Below are positions 9,706 through 17,990 of a stretch of 64,000 nt of DNA, piece by piece. The first letter of the stretch is position 1. Each line of letters starts with the position of its first letter. The notes beneath the pieces were generated by a model. It worked only from the letters and a program-made list of their open reading frames with translations. It made no database searches and had not been told where the DNA came from. The stretch covers positions 1,674,001 through 1,738,000 of the forward strand of contig NZ_JABMCZ010000003.1 in NCBI RefSeq assembly GCF_013186535.1. The letters are read 5' to 3'. The DNA is from Nocardia terpenica (GTDB lineage Bacteria; Actinomycetota; Actinomycetes; Mycobacteriales; Mycobacteriaceae). The translations under genes were made by a program, and so were the position numbers.

Positions 9706-10446
9706 GTGAATTCCTCGGGATCGAAGTACACACCGCGACCGATGTCCAGCCGCACCACCTACGCCCTCGGTGGTGTGGCCCTGGCGGTGATCGTACTGAT
9801 CGTGGTCTTCGTCGTGCGTTGGAACAGCAACCACGACCTCAAGGTGCAGGGCGAAGGATACGGCCCGGTGCACGACCCGGCTGTGAGCGCGCTGCTGGAT
9901 TCGGACGGCGCGATCGTGCTGGGTAAGCCGAACGCGCCCAAGACGATCGACATGTACGAGGATCCGATGTGCCCGGCATGCGGGTCGCTGGAACACCTCT
10001 ACGGCCAGCAGCTGGCCCAGCAGGTCGACGCCGGCAAGCTGGCGGTGCGGTACCGGCTGGTGAATTTCCTCGACCCGAAGTCGGGGAGCAAGGACTACTC
10101 CACGCGCGCCGTCGCCGCCAACGAGTGCGTCGCCGACAATGGCGACGGGCCGGTGTACTCGAAGTTTCATACGGCGCTGTTCACCACCAAACAGCCCAGC
10201 GAGAGCGGTGGCGACCTGAGCAACGACCAGCTGTCCGCGATCGCCAAGGACGCGGGCGCGCCGGCGGAGGTGCTGCAGTGCATCGCCAAGGGCGATCGCG
10301 TCGATTCGGCGCGCAACCACACCGATGCCTCGCTGAAGGCGCTGCGCGCTGCGCTCGGCGGCAAGGTCCAGACGCCGTCGGTGTTCGACGGCGCCAAGGA
10401 GATCGACGTGAACGACTCCGGTTGGGTGGCCAAGGCCGCCTCGTAG
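9706..10446 (+). CDS. DsbA-like thioredoxin-fold protein, membrane-anchored
   Basis: 246 aa. One N-terminal membrane anchor (about residues 19-37) is followed by an exported DsbA-type domain with the redox motif CPAC at residues 89-92 (EDPMCPACGSLE). Downstream the C-terminal cis-loop region (VQTPSVFDG) is present. It probably acts as a thiol oxidoreductase or disulfide-bond protein on the outer face of the membrane. GTG 9706 is chosen over GTG 9661 because AGAGTGGGGG precedes it and the upstream residues look non-coding. It ends before two terminator-like hairpins. Confidence 0.87.
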   Translation: MNSSGSKYTPRPMSSRTTYALGGVALAVIVLIVVFVVRWNSNHDLKVQGEGYGPVHDPAVSALLDSDGAIVLGKPNAPKTIDMYEDPMCPACGSLEHLYGQQLAQQVDAGKLAVRYRLVNFLDPKSGSKDYSTRAVAANECVADNGDGPVYSKFHTALFTTKQPSESGGDLSNDQLSAIAKDAGAPAEVLQCIAKGDRVDSARNHTDASLKALRAALGGKVQTPSVFDGAKEIDVNDSGWVAKAAS

Positions 10447-10469
10447 GTCGAGGGCGCCTCGTGGTGATG

Positions 10470-10532
10470 CGCACCCGGGCGGCATCCCCAGCCGTCCGGG
10501 TGCGACCCCCTCGATTGCGGGCGTACCCGCAA
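10470..10532. terminator. Two hairpins between convergent genes
   Basis: A 14-bp stem with one G-T pair (10470-10483 with 10491-10504) is followed by a 7-bp perfect stem TTGCGGG/CCCGCAA (10515-10521 with 10526-10532). They lie between the dsbA-like gene (plus) and the small gene ending at 10541 (minus), and can serve both directions. Confidence 0.7.
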
Positions 10533-10540
10533 CGCGTGGG

Positions 10541-10777
10541 CTAACCATCGTCCGGCTCATCGTTGAGCAGCGCCTCGTAGACCCGATTGCGCGCGTCGGC
10601 GATGGCGTTGACGGTGTCGCGCAGCTGCCGCACCATGGCCGCGTATCCGCAGCCCGATTCGGCCTTGTCCAGCTCGGACTCCAATCGCCGCCGGATCTTC
10701 TCCAGGGCCGCGATCCGCTCGCGCTCCACACCGACGTCGATAACCGTCGGGGGTACGGGACGGTCCGGTTCTTCCAT
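10541..10777 (-). CDS. Small hypothetical protein, helical
   Basis: 78 aa from ATG 10777. The sequence is acidic and helical (heptad-like RIAALEKIRRRLESELDKAES) with no signal peptide or membrane segment. I do not recognise a family. It lies 41 bp downstream of the SOS-controlled HNH gene on the same strand and could share its transcript. The composition (balanced charges, few prolines) supports a real gene over a shadow frame. Confidence 0.6.
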   Translation of the reverse strand: MEEPDRPVPPTVIDVGVERERIAALEKIRRRLESELDKAESGCGYAAMVRQLRDTVNAIADARNRVYEALLNDEPDDG

Positions 10778-10818
10778 GGCGGTGCCGTGTCCTCGTGGTC
10801 GCTGGTGGACATGGGGGT

Positions 10819-12273
10819 TCACGAATGGTGTTCGGCGATCGGGGTTTTCGAGCCGGAAGCGAGCGGGAGATCGTCCTCCGGCGTCATGGTCGCAACCCGG
10901 GAGAGCACGGGGCGATCCAGTGGGTACGCCGGATCGATCGTGGCGGGTTCCGGTGGTGCCGGGGAGGTCGTGGGGGAGGGCCATTGCGGCTCCGGTGCGT
11001 CGATGTCGGTGTGGGGGAACAGATAACGCGCGCCTTCGCGGACGGTGAGGTGCTCGTCGCCGGTGGGGCTGGTCCACTGCATTCGGTCGGCATCGAGCCG
11101 ATGCACTCGCCAACGCAGTTTTCGCTTGTCCGCCAATGCCTTCAAGCGGTAGTGCCTGGGGCAAAGGATCGCGAGGTCCGTCCTCGGCGATGCGCTGCCC
11201 CGTGTGTTCTCGATCGGCCGGATGGATACCGGATCGCCTGCCGCTGCGGGCATCGTGCATCCGGGGAATCGGCATTGGCCGTCTATCGCGCGTATCTCGC
11301 GCTCCAGGCGGGTGTGCGACTCGTCCTCCTGGTCGGTCTGCTTCTTCTCCGTGGCTTCGGCGGGCTCGTTCGGCTCTTCCGTGTGTTCCGGAATCACTTG
11401 GAGCCGAGCATGTTCGGCGACTCGGCGAGCGAGGACGGGGTCGACGGGGCCGTATCCGGCGAGGAAGGCGGGGTCGTTGCGGAGGCCGAGCAGCGTGGCG
11501 GCCGAGATGCCGATCTGGACCAAGGGGCGGCGGATCTCGAAAGTGGCGTCGGGGGCGGTGCATTCGCTGCCGCGGCCACACCGGCAGCGCAGCTGCCCCG
11601 AGCCGTCGGCCAGCGCCACGAGAGCGTCCGCGCGCCGCTGCGGCATCGTCCGCGGATCGGCTTCACACACCCCCGAACTCAACTCCCGCAAGCGCATGGC
11701 AACCGTCTGGGCGTCGACCGCGGGCAGCAGGCCGTCGAAGACCGCCATGCCGTCCTGCACCGCCCGGATCCGCACATCCCGATCCCCCTCGCGCTGCTCA
11801 CGCCGCCGCTGTTCGGCCTCCGGATCCAGCCGGGTGACCCATCGCCGCGCAATCTGCCGCAGCCGCGCCGGATCAGACCGAGCCGCCGCCTCGACAAGCC
11901 TCGGCTCGACCTCCCGCCGCGCCTCGTCCGACAGCCCCCGAACGCCGTCCACGATCGCCTGCGCCCGAGCGAGATCGATCCGCCCCGCACCGAACGCCTC
12001 CCGCGTCGCAGGCAGCCCATCGAGACCCAGTCCTATATCGATGAGCGCGGCCGCCACCACCTCGGAGATCTGCACCGCCACCGCAGCCTCGGCCGCCGCG
12101 AACTCCCCGACCCGCTGGCCCCCCTCCTCCGCAGTCGCGCCCCGCCGCCGATGCAACTCCCGCACGGCCCGCACCTCCGCCGCCTGCGCAAATGCCGCCG
12201 CCCCATGCGCCCGCCGCAGCGCGTCGATCAGCCCCTCATCGCTCATCGCCTGAAGCTCTCCGCCGTCGAACAT
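10819..12273 (-). CDS. 13E12-type DUF222/HNH endonuclease-like protein
   Basis: 484 aa. The N-terminal two thirds is the helical DUF222 domain (IDALRRAHG, VAAALIDIGLGLDGLPATREAFGAG-type pattern). The C-terminal part has the HNH-like zinc region CRFPGCTMPA with downstream LAILCPRHYRLK and a final RTDLA-type segment; the canonical first His of HNH is not obvious. The family includes the M. tuberculosis 13E12 repeat proteins, several of which are LexA-regulated. The start is placed at ATG 12273: a TAGTAT -10 box ends exactly 7 nt upstream, giving a leaderless transcript. It could alternatively start at ATG 12246 behind GGAGAG. Role in DNA damage is inferred. Confidence 0.85.
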   Translation of the reverse strand: MFDGGELQAMSDEGLIDALRRAHGAAAFAQAAEVRAVRELHRRRGATAEEGGQRVGEFAAAEAAVAVQISEVVAAALIDIGLGLDGLPATREAFGAGRIDLARAQAIVDGVRGLSDEARREVEPRLVEAAARSDPARLRQIARRWVTRLDPEAEQRRREQREGDRDVRIRAVQDGMAVFDGLLPAVDAQTVAMRLRELSSGVCEADPRTMPQRRADALVALADGSGQLRCRCGRGSECTAPDATFEIRRPLVQIGISAATLLGLRNDPAFLAGYGPVDPVLARRVAEHARLQVIPEHTEEPNEPAEATEKKQTDQEDESHTRLEREIRAIDGQCRFPGCTMPAAAGDPVSIRPIENTRGSASPRTDLAILCPRHYRLKALADKRKLRWRVHRLDADRMQWTSPTGDEHLTVREGARYLFPHTDIDAPEPQWPSPTTSPAPPEPATIDPAYPLDRPVLSRVATMTPEDDLPLASGSKTPIAEHHS

Positions 12274-12305
12274 GTGTTCGATACTACTCTTCGAACACAT
12301 GTTCC
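12267..12305 (-). promoter_or_regulatory. Two SOS (LexA) boxes around a -10 element
   Basis: CGAACATGTGTTCG (12267-12280) and CGAACACATGTTCC (12292-12305) both fit the Gram-positive/mycobacterial LexA consensus CGAACRNRYGTTYC; the first departs only in its last base. A TAGTAT -10 hexamer (12281-12286, minus strand) lies between them. LexA on either box would block RNA polymerase, so the HNH gene should be induced by DNA damage. The downstream box overlaps the proposed start codon. Confidence 0.85.
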
Positions 12306-12402
12306 ACCACCCCACTGTCCAGGCGATTTGGCCGCGAAACCGGGCATGGTGTAACTTCATTCAAGCCAACGGGGAGCACCCCGAAGGTAGAAAACAGAAC
12401 AC

Positions 12403-12478
12403 GGGGCTATGGCGCAGCTGGTAGCGCACCACACTGGCAGTGTGGGGGTCAGGGGTTCGAGTCCCCTTAGCTCCACCA
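12403..12478 (+). tRNA. tRNA-Ala (GGC), CCA encoded
   Basis: A complete cloverleaf: acceptor GGGGCTA with TAGCTCC, D-arm GCGC-AGCTGGTA-GCGC, anticodon stem CCACA/TGTGG closing the loop CTGGCAG with anticodon GGC, and T-arm AGGGG-TTCGAGT-CCCCT. The discriminator base is A and CCA is encoded at 12476-12478. Its 3' half is the attachment site of the integrative element to the right, and is regenerated intact by the insertion. Confidence 0.96.
12434..12476. repeat. Left attachment repeat (att) inside tRNA-Ala
   Basis: 43 bp of the tRNA 3' half, from the anticodon loop to the CCA, are repeated identically at 17991-18033. The repeat regenerates a full tRNA on the left and defines the end of the element next to its integrase gene. 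Confidence 0.93.
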
Positions 12479-12539
12479 GGGAGAACAGCAGTTCTCCACC
12501 TCTTCGAGTCGGCCGTTTGACGACACATCTGACGACAAT

Positions 12540-13793
12540 TCACAGCGCGGTGTCGTCGGCCGACGAGTCGAACAGCATGCCCATCGAATCCAGTGCATCA
12601 CGCTTCACGGACTCGATCACCTCCATGTAGATGTCCGTCGTCACCGTGATCGAGGAATGCCGCAGGATGCGCTGTACGGTCGCGGCCTCCACGCGCTGAG
12701 TGAACAGCAGCGTCGCGCACGAGTGCCGGAGATCGTGTACCCGGACCTCTGGCACGCCCGCCTTCTTGCACAACGCATGGAACATCCGGTTGACGTTCCT
12801 CGGTTCGATCGGCTTGCCGAACTTCGTGGTGAACACAAGGCCGGATTCCTCCCAGCTGCTACCGGCCGCGAATCGTTCCTCCATCTGCTGCTTCCGGTGA
12901 TTCCGCAGAACCGTCACGAGCGGACGAGGCAGCGGGAGCGTGGCATTGGATCCCTCGGTCTTCACCTCCTCGAGACGCAGCTTGCCGTCAACGCGGTGCA
13001 GGGCTTGCCGAACGACCAGCCGCCCGCCGGACAGGTCGACATCGGACCACTTCAGGCCCAACGCCTCTCCGCGACGCAGCCCCATCGACAGTGCAACTGC
13101 CCACAGGGCATGGAGCCGATGCGCTTCAGCCGCCCGAAGGAGTTGCTTGGCCTCCACCGCCGTGAACGCCCGGACCTTGTAGTCGCCGCTGCCTCCGACC
13201 TTCACGGTTCGTGCGACATTGCGGCTGATCAGCTCCTCATCCACGGCATCCTGGAGGGCCGCTCGGAGCACCCGGAGCACATGTTGAATCGAGCTGATCG
13301 ACAAGGCATCCTGGCAGCACTCGGCGGGCGACTTCGCACAGCAGCGGGGCTTGATTCGGCCGGCGTCCTTGCCCTGGGAACAGCACTGGCACTTGGCGCG
13401 CAGTCCGGTGATGAACGTCCGGACGTGTCGGCTGTTCAGCGCCTTGAGCTTGTGGCGGCCCAGGCCCGGCACGATGTGCAGGCGGACATCACCCTCGTAG
13501 GTCGCGAAGGTGGTCCGCCGGATCTTGGGTTCGGCGATCTCGCGCAGCCAGTACTCCATGTACTGGCGAACCGTCATGGTGGTCACATCGACGGGAATTC
13601 CCTTGCGCTGCAACTCCTTCAACCGGGTACGTTCGGCGTCTGCCTCATCCCACGTGCGGCCGTACACACTGACCCGCTTGCGCTTGCCGTCCGGAGTGTC
13701 CACGAACAACTTCAGCTCGACACGACCGTCCTTCCGGGTGCTGATCGTGCCCGAGCCGTTCGGGTTGCGCTTGCGCGGTTTCTTCTCGGCCAT
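12540..13793 (-). CDS. int: Tyrosine integrase of the tRNA-Ala element
   Basis: 417 aa site-specific recombinase. An AP2-like arm domain (residues 12-65), then the SAM-like core-binding domain with a cysteine-rich insertion at 135-160 (seven Cys in CQCC, CC, CC pairs, possibly zinc-binding; known in actinobacterial element integrases), then the catalytic domain. Catalytic residues visible: R240 in GLRRGE, H353 and R356 in HDLRHS, H379 and nucleophile Y389. It should integrate into and, with the adjacent Xis, excise from tRNA-Ala(GGC). The start ATG 13793 overlaps the xis stop (TGATG); upstream in-frame codons lie inside xis. Confidence 0.95.
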   Translation of the reverse strand: MAEKKPRKRNPNGSGTISTRKDGRVELKLFVDTPDGKRKRVSVYGRTWDEADAERTRLKELQRKGIPVDVTTMTVRQYMEYWLREIAEPKIRRTTFATYEGDVRLHIVPGLGRHKLKALNSRHVRTFITGLRAKCQCCSQGKDAGRIKPRCCAKSPAECCQDALSISSIQHVLRVLRAALQDAVDEELISRNVARTVKVGGSGDYKVRAFTAVEAKQLLRAAEAHRLHALWAVALSMGLRRGEALGLKWSDVDLSGGRLVVRQALHRVDGKLRLEEVKTEGSNATLPLPRPLVTVLRNHRKQQMEERFAAGSSWEESGLVFTTKFGKPIEPRNVNRMFHALCKKAGVPEVRVHDLRHSCATLLFTQRVEAATVQRILRHSSITVTTDIYMEVIESVKRDALDSMGMLFDSSADDTAL

Positions 13794-13969
13794 CACGCAG
13801 CGCTCTCGATCAGCCCGGACACGTAGGCATCGAAGGACTGCCGCACGATCCGGCGACACCGACCGACCTTGATCGACTGGACCTGTCCGTCCCACAGCAG
13901 CCGGTACACCGACCACGTGCTGACCTTCAGTTCGTCGGCCGCCTCCTGCACGGTCATGAACTTGCTCAT
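13793..13969 (-). CDS. xis: Excisionase, MerR/HTH_17-type
   Basis: 58 aa small DNA-binding protein: MTVQEAADELKVSTWSVYRLL is the winged-helix recognition pattern, followed by a basic strand SIKVGRCRRIVRQ. AGGAGG lies exactly six bases before ATG 13969, which decides that start over GTG 13975. Its stop overlaps the int start, giving coupled synthesis of Xis and Int. It is expected to bend DNA at the attachment site and direct excision. Confidence 0.9.
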   Translation of the reverse strand: MSKFMTVQEAADELKVSTWSVYRLLWDGQVQSIKVGRCRRIVRQSFDAYVSGLIESAA

Positions 13970-13978
13970 GATCACCTC

Positions 13979-15670
13979 CTATGCCGCATCCACTTCAGGC
14001 GAATCTTGTTGTGGCACAACGGTTTCACGTGGAACCTGATCTTGTGCCTGAGCCATGCGGGCGACGTCGTACTCCGAGCGTTGCCGCATCTTCTCCGTGA
14101 CCATGGACATGATCAGGAACTCCCGGGGTGGCACGTCCGGGTCACCCGGCTCACACGGTGCGATCCGGTAGCGGCTGATGTCCTCCTTCGAGATGCCCGC
14201 CTCCGCGAGCCGCTGCCGAACGAACTCGACTCGGTCCGCCTTGTAGTCGGTCAGGTTCTTGCCAGTCCACTTGCGTGAGACCAGGACTCGGCGACCGCGC
14301 AGGCCCAGGGTCTCGCGGCGATGGGCCTTGCCCTTGCAGCGGCCCGGCTGAGTCTTCGCGGTTGCGCCCTTGGGGACCACGCCGTACCGGAACCACACCG
14401 CGCACGTGGGCGAGCAGGGTGTCTTGCACAGTTCCTGGTGCAACCGGTCGTAGTGCCGGGCAGCACGATCGGACTGGGGTTCGATGACGTCGCCGATGGA
14501 CTTGGTCAGATACTTGGTCAGGTAGCCGATATGCCGGTTGGCCTCCTCCGTCCCGCCGAGGATGCCCTTCACGTCCACCTGCTTGCCGAACCGGATTACG
14601 TGCGCGGGTTCCAGCTCATCGACCGAGTCCATCAGGTCCATGACTTCGTCCCATGTCGGCACCGGTACCGGCTCACCGGTCTCAGGGTTCACCTGGTCGG
14701 GATCGACCCAGCGTTGCATGGTGTAGTTCCAGACAGGCATGTGCCCGGGGGTGTAGACCTCCTGGTCGAAGTGGGGCCACCACACCTGGTGGTACGTGGC
14801 CTCGGTGAGTTGCCGGATCATCGCCCTCGGGTCCGTGCCCCGGATGCCCATGTGGATGTGCGGGGCTCCGCGGCGCTGGGGCTCCACGGTGGCGAAGTAC
14901 TGCATGTCCCGACCGGAGGCCCGCCGGTAGTTCTGGACGAACCGGTCGAACAACCGGGCGAAGTGGATGATGTCCCGGGCGGCCTGGCGGTAGTCGTAGG
15001 TGTCCGGATTCACCGCTGCCCCGTCCGGGTGGACGCGGCCGTAGGAGGGCAGGGTCAAGGTCACGAACAGCGACGGCCGATACTTGCCCGCGTACTCACG
15101 CCCCAGGGTGGTCGGGGCGATCTTCTGGCGGGGCAGGTCTTCGGCCTCCTGACGCCGCCTGGTCGAACGCTTGCGGGCAGTCGGTGGTTCGGTGTCCAGC
15201 GGCGGGAACGGGCCTCTCACGCCATGCTCACGCAGCTCGGCATACAGGTCTTGGACCACCTCCCGAATGCCGTCCATCTCCTGTTCGTCGCCCGCCTCCT
15301 TCGCCTGGTCGTACTGGACTTGCAGGGCCGCGCGGGCCTCGAAGATCTCGATCTCCTCACGGGTGGGTTCGCGCTTGTCGTCCACGGGTTCCTCCTGGAT
15401 GTGCCATCCCTCACGGGCCTGGTGCTGCCGCAAGGCGAGAGCGCGCCGAGCACACGCCGGACACACACATTCGAGTGTCGACTTGCACGGCACGCCAACG
15501 TATTTCATGAGCCCGGTGACCTGATCGAAGGACCGCATCGGAAGGGGACGCCCGCACACGCCATGCTGTTCGGCCATGCTCTGGGCGATCTCGGGCATGT
15601 TCGGGATAGCCCGCTGTTCCGCTGCCGTCCTACGGCGCGAATCCAGTTCTGTCACAAGCGATGCACTCAT
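13979..15670 (-). CDS. RepSA-type rolling-circle replication initiator
   Basis: 563 aa. The three motifs of rolling-circle/HUH initiators are visible: FVTLTLPSY (202-210), the metal-binding HIHM within PHIHMGIRG (271-274), and YLTKYLTKS near residue 380 with the catalytic tyrosine region. An N-terminal CxxC pair (CVCPAC, about 68-73) and a further cysteine set (CKTPCSPTC) may bind zinc. Such proteins nick the element origin after excision. The ATG overlaps the stop of the upstream gene (ATGA). It is longer than RepSA of pSAM2 (about 460 aa) but similar in plan. Confidence 0.88.
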   Translation of the reverse strand: MSASLVTELDSRRRTAAEQRAIPNMPEIAQSMAEQHGVCGRPLPMRSFDQVTGLMKYVGVPCKSTLECVCPACARRALALRQHQAREGWHIQEEPVDDKREPTREEIEIFEARAALQVQYDQAKEAGDEQEMDGIREVVQDLYAELREHGVRGPFPPLDTEPPTARKRSTRRRQEAEDLPRQKIAPTTLGREYAGKYRPSLFVTLTLPSYGRVHPDGAAVNPDTYDYRQAARDIIHFARLFDRFVQNYRRASGRDMQYFATVEPQRRGAPHIHMGIRGTDPRAMIRQLTEATYHQVWWPHFDQEVYTPGHMPVWNYTMQRWVDPDQVNPETGEPVPVPTWDEVMDLMDSVDELEPAHVIRFGKQVDVKGILGGTEEANRHIGYLTKYLTKSIGDVIEPQSDRAARHYDRLHQELCKTPCSPTCAVWFRYGVVPKGATAKTQPGRCKGKAHRRETLGLRGRRVLVSRKWTGKNLTDYKADRVEFVRQRLAEAGISKEDISRYRIAPCEPGDPDVPPREFLIMSMVTEKMRQRSEYDVARMAQAQDQVPRETVVPQQDSPEVDAA

Positions 15671-15987
15671 GCAACCACCTCGAAAAGGGAAATCTGGCCA
15701 CGGGACTCCCAGTGCCGGGGCCGCAGGCCGCGACGCGCAGGGAGCGGGGAGAACAGCTGATCAGCGGTGTAGCCGGGGAACATGACCTCCAGCACCCGAC
15801 GACGCGCAGCCGCAGGAGCCACCAGGCCCCCGGACTTCCAGCGCCGGAAGGTCCGCTCAGCCGGAGCCGGTAACGCTGGCTTTACTGTCGCAGCGGCCTT
15901 GTTCCACTCCATCCGGAACGCCTCGTAGGACTGCCAATGCCGTTGCGCGAGAAATAGTTTCAGGACAGTGCGAGCCGGGGTGATCAT
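15667..15987 (-). CDS. Small HTH-like protein upstream of rep
   Basis: 106 aa from ATG 15987. The segment ERTFRRWKSGGLVAPAAARRRVLEVMFPGYTADQLF resembles the end of XRE-type domains in actinobacterial element genes (RWxxG...P...R.VLE.mFG.....LF), so DNA binding is likely. It overlaps by ATGA both the gene before it and rep after it. A role in control of replication is inferred from position only. Confidence 0.7.
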   Translation of the reverse strand: MITPARTVLKLFLAQRHWQSYEAFRMEWNKAAATVKPALPAPAERTFRRWKSGGLVAPAAARRRVLEVMFPGYTADQLFSPLPARRGLRPRHWESRGQISLFEVVA

Positions 15988-16094
15988 GCCGCCATCTCCC
16001 ACGCCTTGCGCCCCAGGCTCATCGACTCGCGAGTACGGATCAGGATTTCCCGGTCCGGAGACAGCCAGCTAGCGGGCATCACTACGTCAGTCAT
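15984..16094 (-). CDS. 36-residue hypothetical protein
   Basis: A very short gene from ATG 16094, coupled downstream by ATGA to the HTH-like gene and starting 2 bases after the upstream stop. It is polar, without membrane segment or known motif. Small genes of this sort are usual in the rep operon of these elements. The operon packing is the main support. Confidence 0.55.
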   Translation of the reverse strand: MTDVVMPASWLSPDREILIRTRESMSLGRKAWEMAA

Positions 16095-16096
16095 GA

Positions 16097-16354
16097 TCAA
16101 CGCACCACCGACAGCGGAGCGGAAGTCATCTCGATCACGCCACCCATGCAGTGGCACCGAGTTGAGGTAGCGATATCGCTGAACTCGCAGCCGTCGCAGT
16201 CCGGGCACACCGCCCAGGCTGAACACTCATGCAGCTCAATGCAGCGGGCCTTGAGGCAACCCAGCTCCAAGCACCACATGCACCACCCCGCCGCATTGAG
16301 CCGACTCGGACGAAGCTCCACCTCTGTCCACTGAAGTTGCTGAAATGCCTGCAT
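16097..16354 (-). CDS. Cysteine-rich zinc-ribbon-like protein
   Basis: 85 aa with ten cysteines, in a CMWC-C-C-C-CPDCDGC-CHC pattern from residue 25 on, typical of small structural zinc proteins. GGAGGG lies six bases before ATG 16354. It is the first gene of the minus-strand rep operon, starting 44 bp from the nearest of the three repeated sites that probably bind the divergent GntR protein. Function is not known. Confidence 0.72.
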   Translation of the reverse strand: MQAFQQLQWTEVELRPSRLNAAGWCMWCLELGCLKARCIELHECSAWAVCPDCDGCEFSDIATSTRCHCMGGVIEMTSAPLSVVR

Positions 16355-16397
16355 GATGACCCTCCGGGCTCTGGGCTCTTTCTCCGATGAGACTATA

Positions 16398-16485
16398 CTA
16401 GCACACTCAGACTCGGTGAGCTAGTACACTCGTTCATTTTCTGGAAACCCGCAGGTGATACACTTTTATGTCAGCTAGCACGCTA
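16398..16485. promoter_or_regulatory. Three repeated GntR-type operators
   Basis: CTAGCACACTC (16398-16408), CTAGTACACTC (16421-16431) and CTAGCACGCTA (16475-16485) share the core CTAGYACRCT in the same direction. They lie in the 151-bp gap between the GntR regulator and the divergent rep operon. In pSAM2 a GntR-family repressor (KorSA) controls the activator gene of the element, so autoregulation plus control of rep/int is likely here. The third copy lies just before the regulator's AGGAGG. Confidence 0.65.
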
Positions 16486-16505
16486 ATGCTTAGGAGGCCC
16501 CTCCG

Positions 16506-17243
16506 ATGTCACCGAGCCTGGATCGGCCCGCCCCTCCGTACCTGCAAATCGCCGACCACTTTCGAGTGATGATCAAGAACGGCGAGCTGTCCGAAGGAGC
16601 CAAGCTCCCATCGGTCGCCGAGATCGCAGCCGGATGGAATATCGCCACAGCAACAGCCGCCAAGGCGCTCAATCAACTACGGACCGAAGGGTATGTACGC
16701 AGTACGCCACGGGGTACATTCGTATCCATCTCGCATAAGCAGACCACCGGACCGGACCGGTTGCAGATGCTTCGAGCGACTGGCAACGGCTATCGCCCTG
16801 GCGAATCAGTCGAGGTTGTTAGCTCCGAACTAACCGACGCCTCGAACGACGTCACCGAGTCCCTTGGCATTCCCGAAGGCACACAGGTTGTTCGCCGACG
16901 ACGTGTGTACCGCGATGACCTTGGAATCGTCACGATCTCCACGTCGTGGCTACCAGGCGAATTCGCCAAGTCTGCGCCCGAGCTACTGTCCACGGACCCG
17001 CTTCCCAAGATGACCTTCGGTCTGATCGAAGATCGAACCGGACGCAGGGCTGTAGCCCGCCGTGATGTCGTCTCGCTTCGGGAAGCGCCGACCGATATCG
17101 CCGAAACCCTTGGCGTTGAACCGAATTCCCAGTGCCTGACCATGACCAATCTCTACTGGGACCAGAACGGCGACCCGACCGAGTACGCCATTGACTACCT
17201 CGGACCAGGGCGCGAACTCAGCGCTGAATACTCGCTCGACTAA
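16506..17243 (+). CDS. GntR/HutC-family repressor of the element
   Basis: 245 aa. An N-terminal winged helix (residues 10-75: PPYLQIADHFRVMI, then LPSVAEIAAGWNIATATAAKALNQL, then GYVRSTPRGTFV) is followed by a UTRA ligand domain (VVRRRRVY.DD..., EYAIDYLGPG). It has the size and type of KorSA, the repressor that keeps pSAM2 integrated. AGGAGG eight bases before ATG 16506 sets the start. It probably binds the three upstream repeats and represses the divergent replication operon. Confidence 0.9.
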   Translation: MSPSLDRPAPPYLQIADHFRVMIKNGELSEGAKLPSVAEIAAGWNIATATAAKALNQLRTEGYVRSTPRGTFVSISHKQTTGPDRLQMLRATGNGYRPGESVEVVSSELTDASNDVTESLGIPEGTQVVRRRRVYRDDLGIVTISTSWLPGEFAKSAPELLSTDPLPKMTFGLIEDRTGRRAVARRDVVSLREAPTDIAETLGVEPNSQCLTMTNLYWDQNGDPTEYAIDYLGPGRELSAEYSLD

Positions 17244-17263
17244 CCGGCCCCCATCTACAGCCG

Positions 17264-17314
17264 AACGGCTGGGACCTCCGTCGCATCATCCGCCGGACGG
17301 AAGTCCCAGCCGTT
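17264..17314 (+). terminator. Long-stem terminator after the GntR gene
   Basis: AACGGCTGGGAC-C-TCCGTC (17264-17282) pairs with GGACGGA-A-GTCCCAGCCGTT (17294-17314) around a short loop. About 18 paired bases are followed by CTTGT. It lies 20 bp after the stop codon. Confidence 0.85.
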
Positions 17315-17990
17315 CTTGTATCTTCGCAGCCCCGCACATCGTGTGCAGTCTGTTTGCCGAATTGAGCTATATGTGATCAAGGGCGGCGCTGGCGCGCCGC
17401 CAGGCGCAGCCGCGCTGCGCCCGCGCACCGGACTGGCCTCCGCAAGCTCCGGCCGCCCGGCGCGTCGGCGCGTCCGCGCCCGCGAAGGCGGCCCAACGCT
17501 CGCCGTGGCCTCTCTGCCCACTTCTGGCAACAACCGCACAGTGCTGGGCACGAGAGAGCCGTTCCCGGCTGACCTCCGCAGTCGAATCCGAGCCGTCGAT
17601 TCCCGCCGTGGTCGACTGGCCGTGGTCCGGTCTAATCGCCCGAGTATCACCGAGAACCGTCACTGTCCCGAGGTTGGCCCCATCGAGGCGGAGTTGGTGT
17701 TCCCCACCTTCCTCATACTCAGATTGTCTCGCTCCGGCCGACCGCATCAAGGGCGCTCCTTCGTCGCGTCGCACGCGATGCCTTCGGCACCCTTGACCCG
17801 CCCGTCCTCCACTGAGGGCGGCAAGTATGAGGAAGATGGGCAAAGAGCAGTCAGGGCGGATAGACGACCTATCCGCGAAGGGCATGACGACACCCCCGAC
17901 GACAACGACGACGACAGTCGAGCATCGGGGGCACTTCGACATCATGCAATTTGGCGATGCGTTTGCCCTGGTCACGGCTTCCGCGCACTC
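17315..17990. other. Non-coding region with inverted repeats, candidate origin
   Basis: 676 bp without a convincing gene, next to the right repeat. It holds a 17-bp inverted repeat with one mismatch, containing a perfect CTTCCTCATACT/AGTATGAGGAAG (17703-17719 with 17824-17840; 104-bp loop). Inside the loop is a smaller pair, TCAAGGG/CCCTTGA (about 17747 and 17791). A GC palindrome (GGCGCTGGCGCGCCGCC) lies near 17382. In related elements the replication origin lies apart from rep, so this is the best origin candidate here. Confidence 0.45.

Noticed and set aside
7456..10812. A 1118-codon open frame on the minus strand
   Set aside because: It is His/Pro/Arg/Thr-rich low-complexity sequence antisense to the MFS and dsbA-like genes and to the intergenic repeats. 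It is a shadow of high-GC codon bias.
10795..12354. Plus-strand 519-codon ORF
   Set aside because: Antisense to the 13E12/HNH gene, which has family motifs and an SOS promoter.
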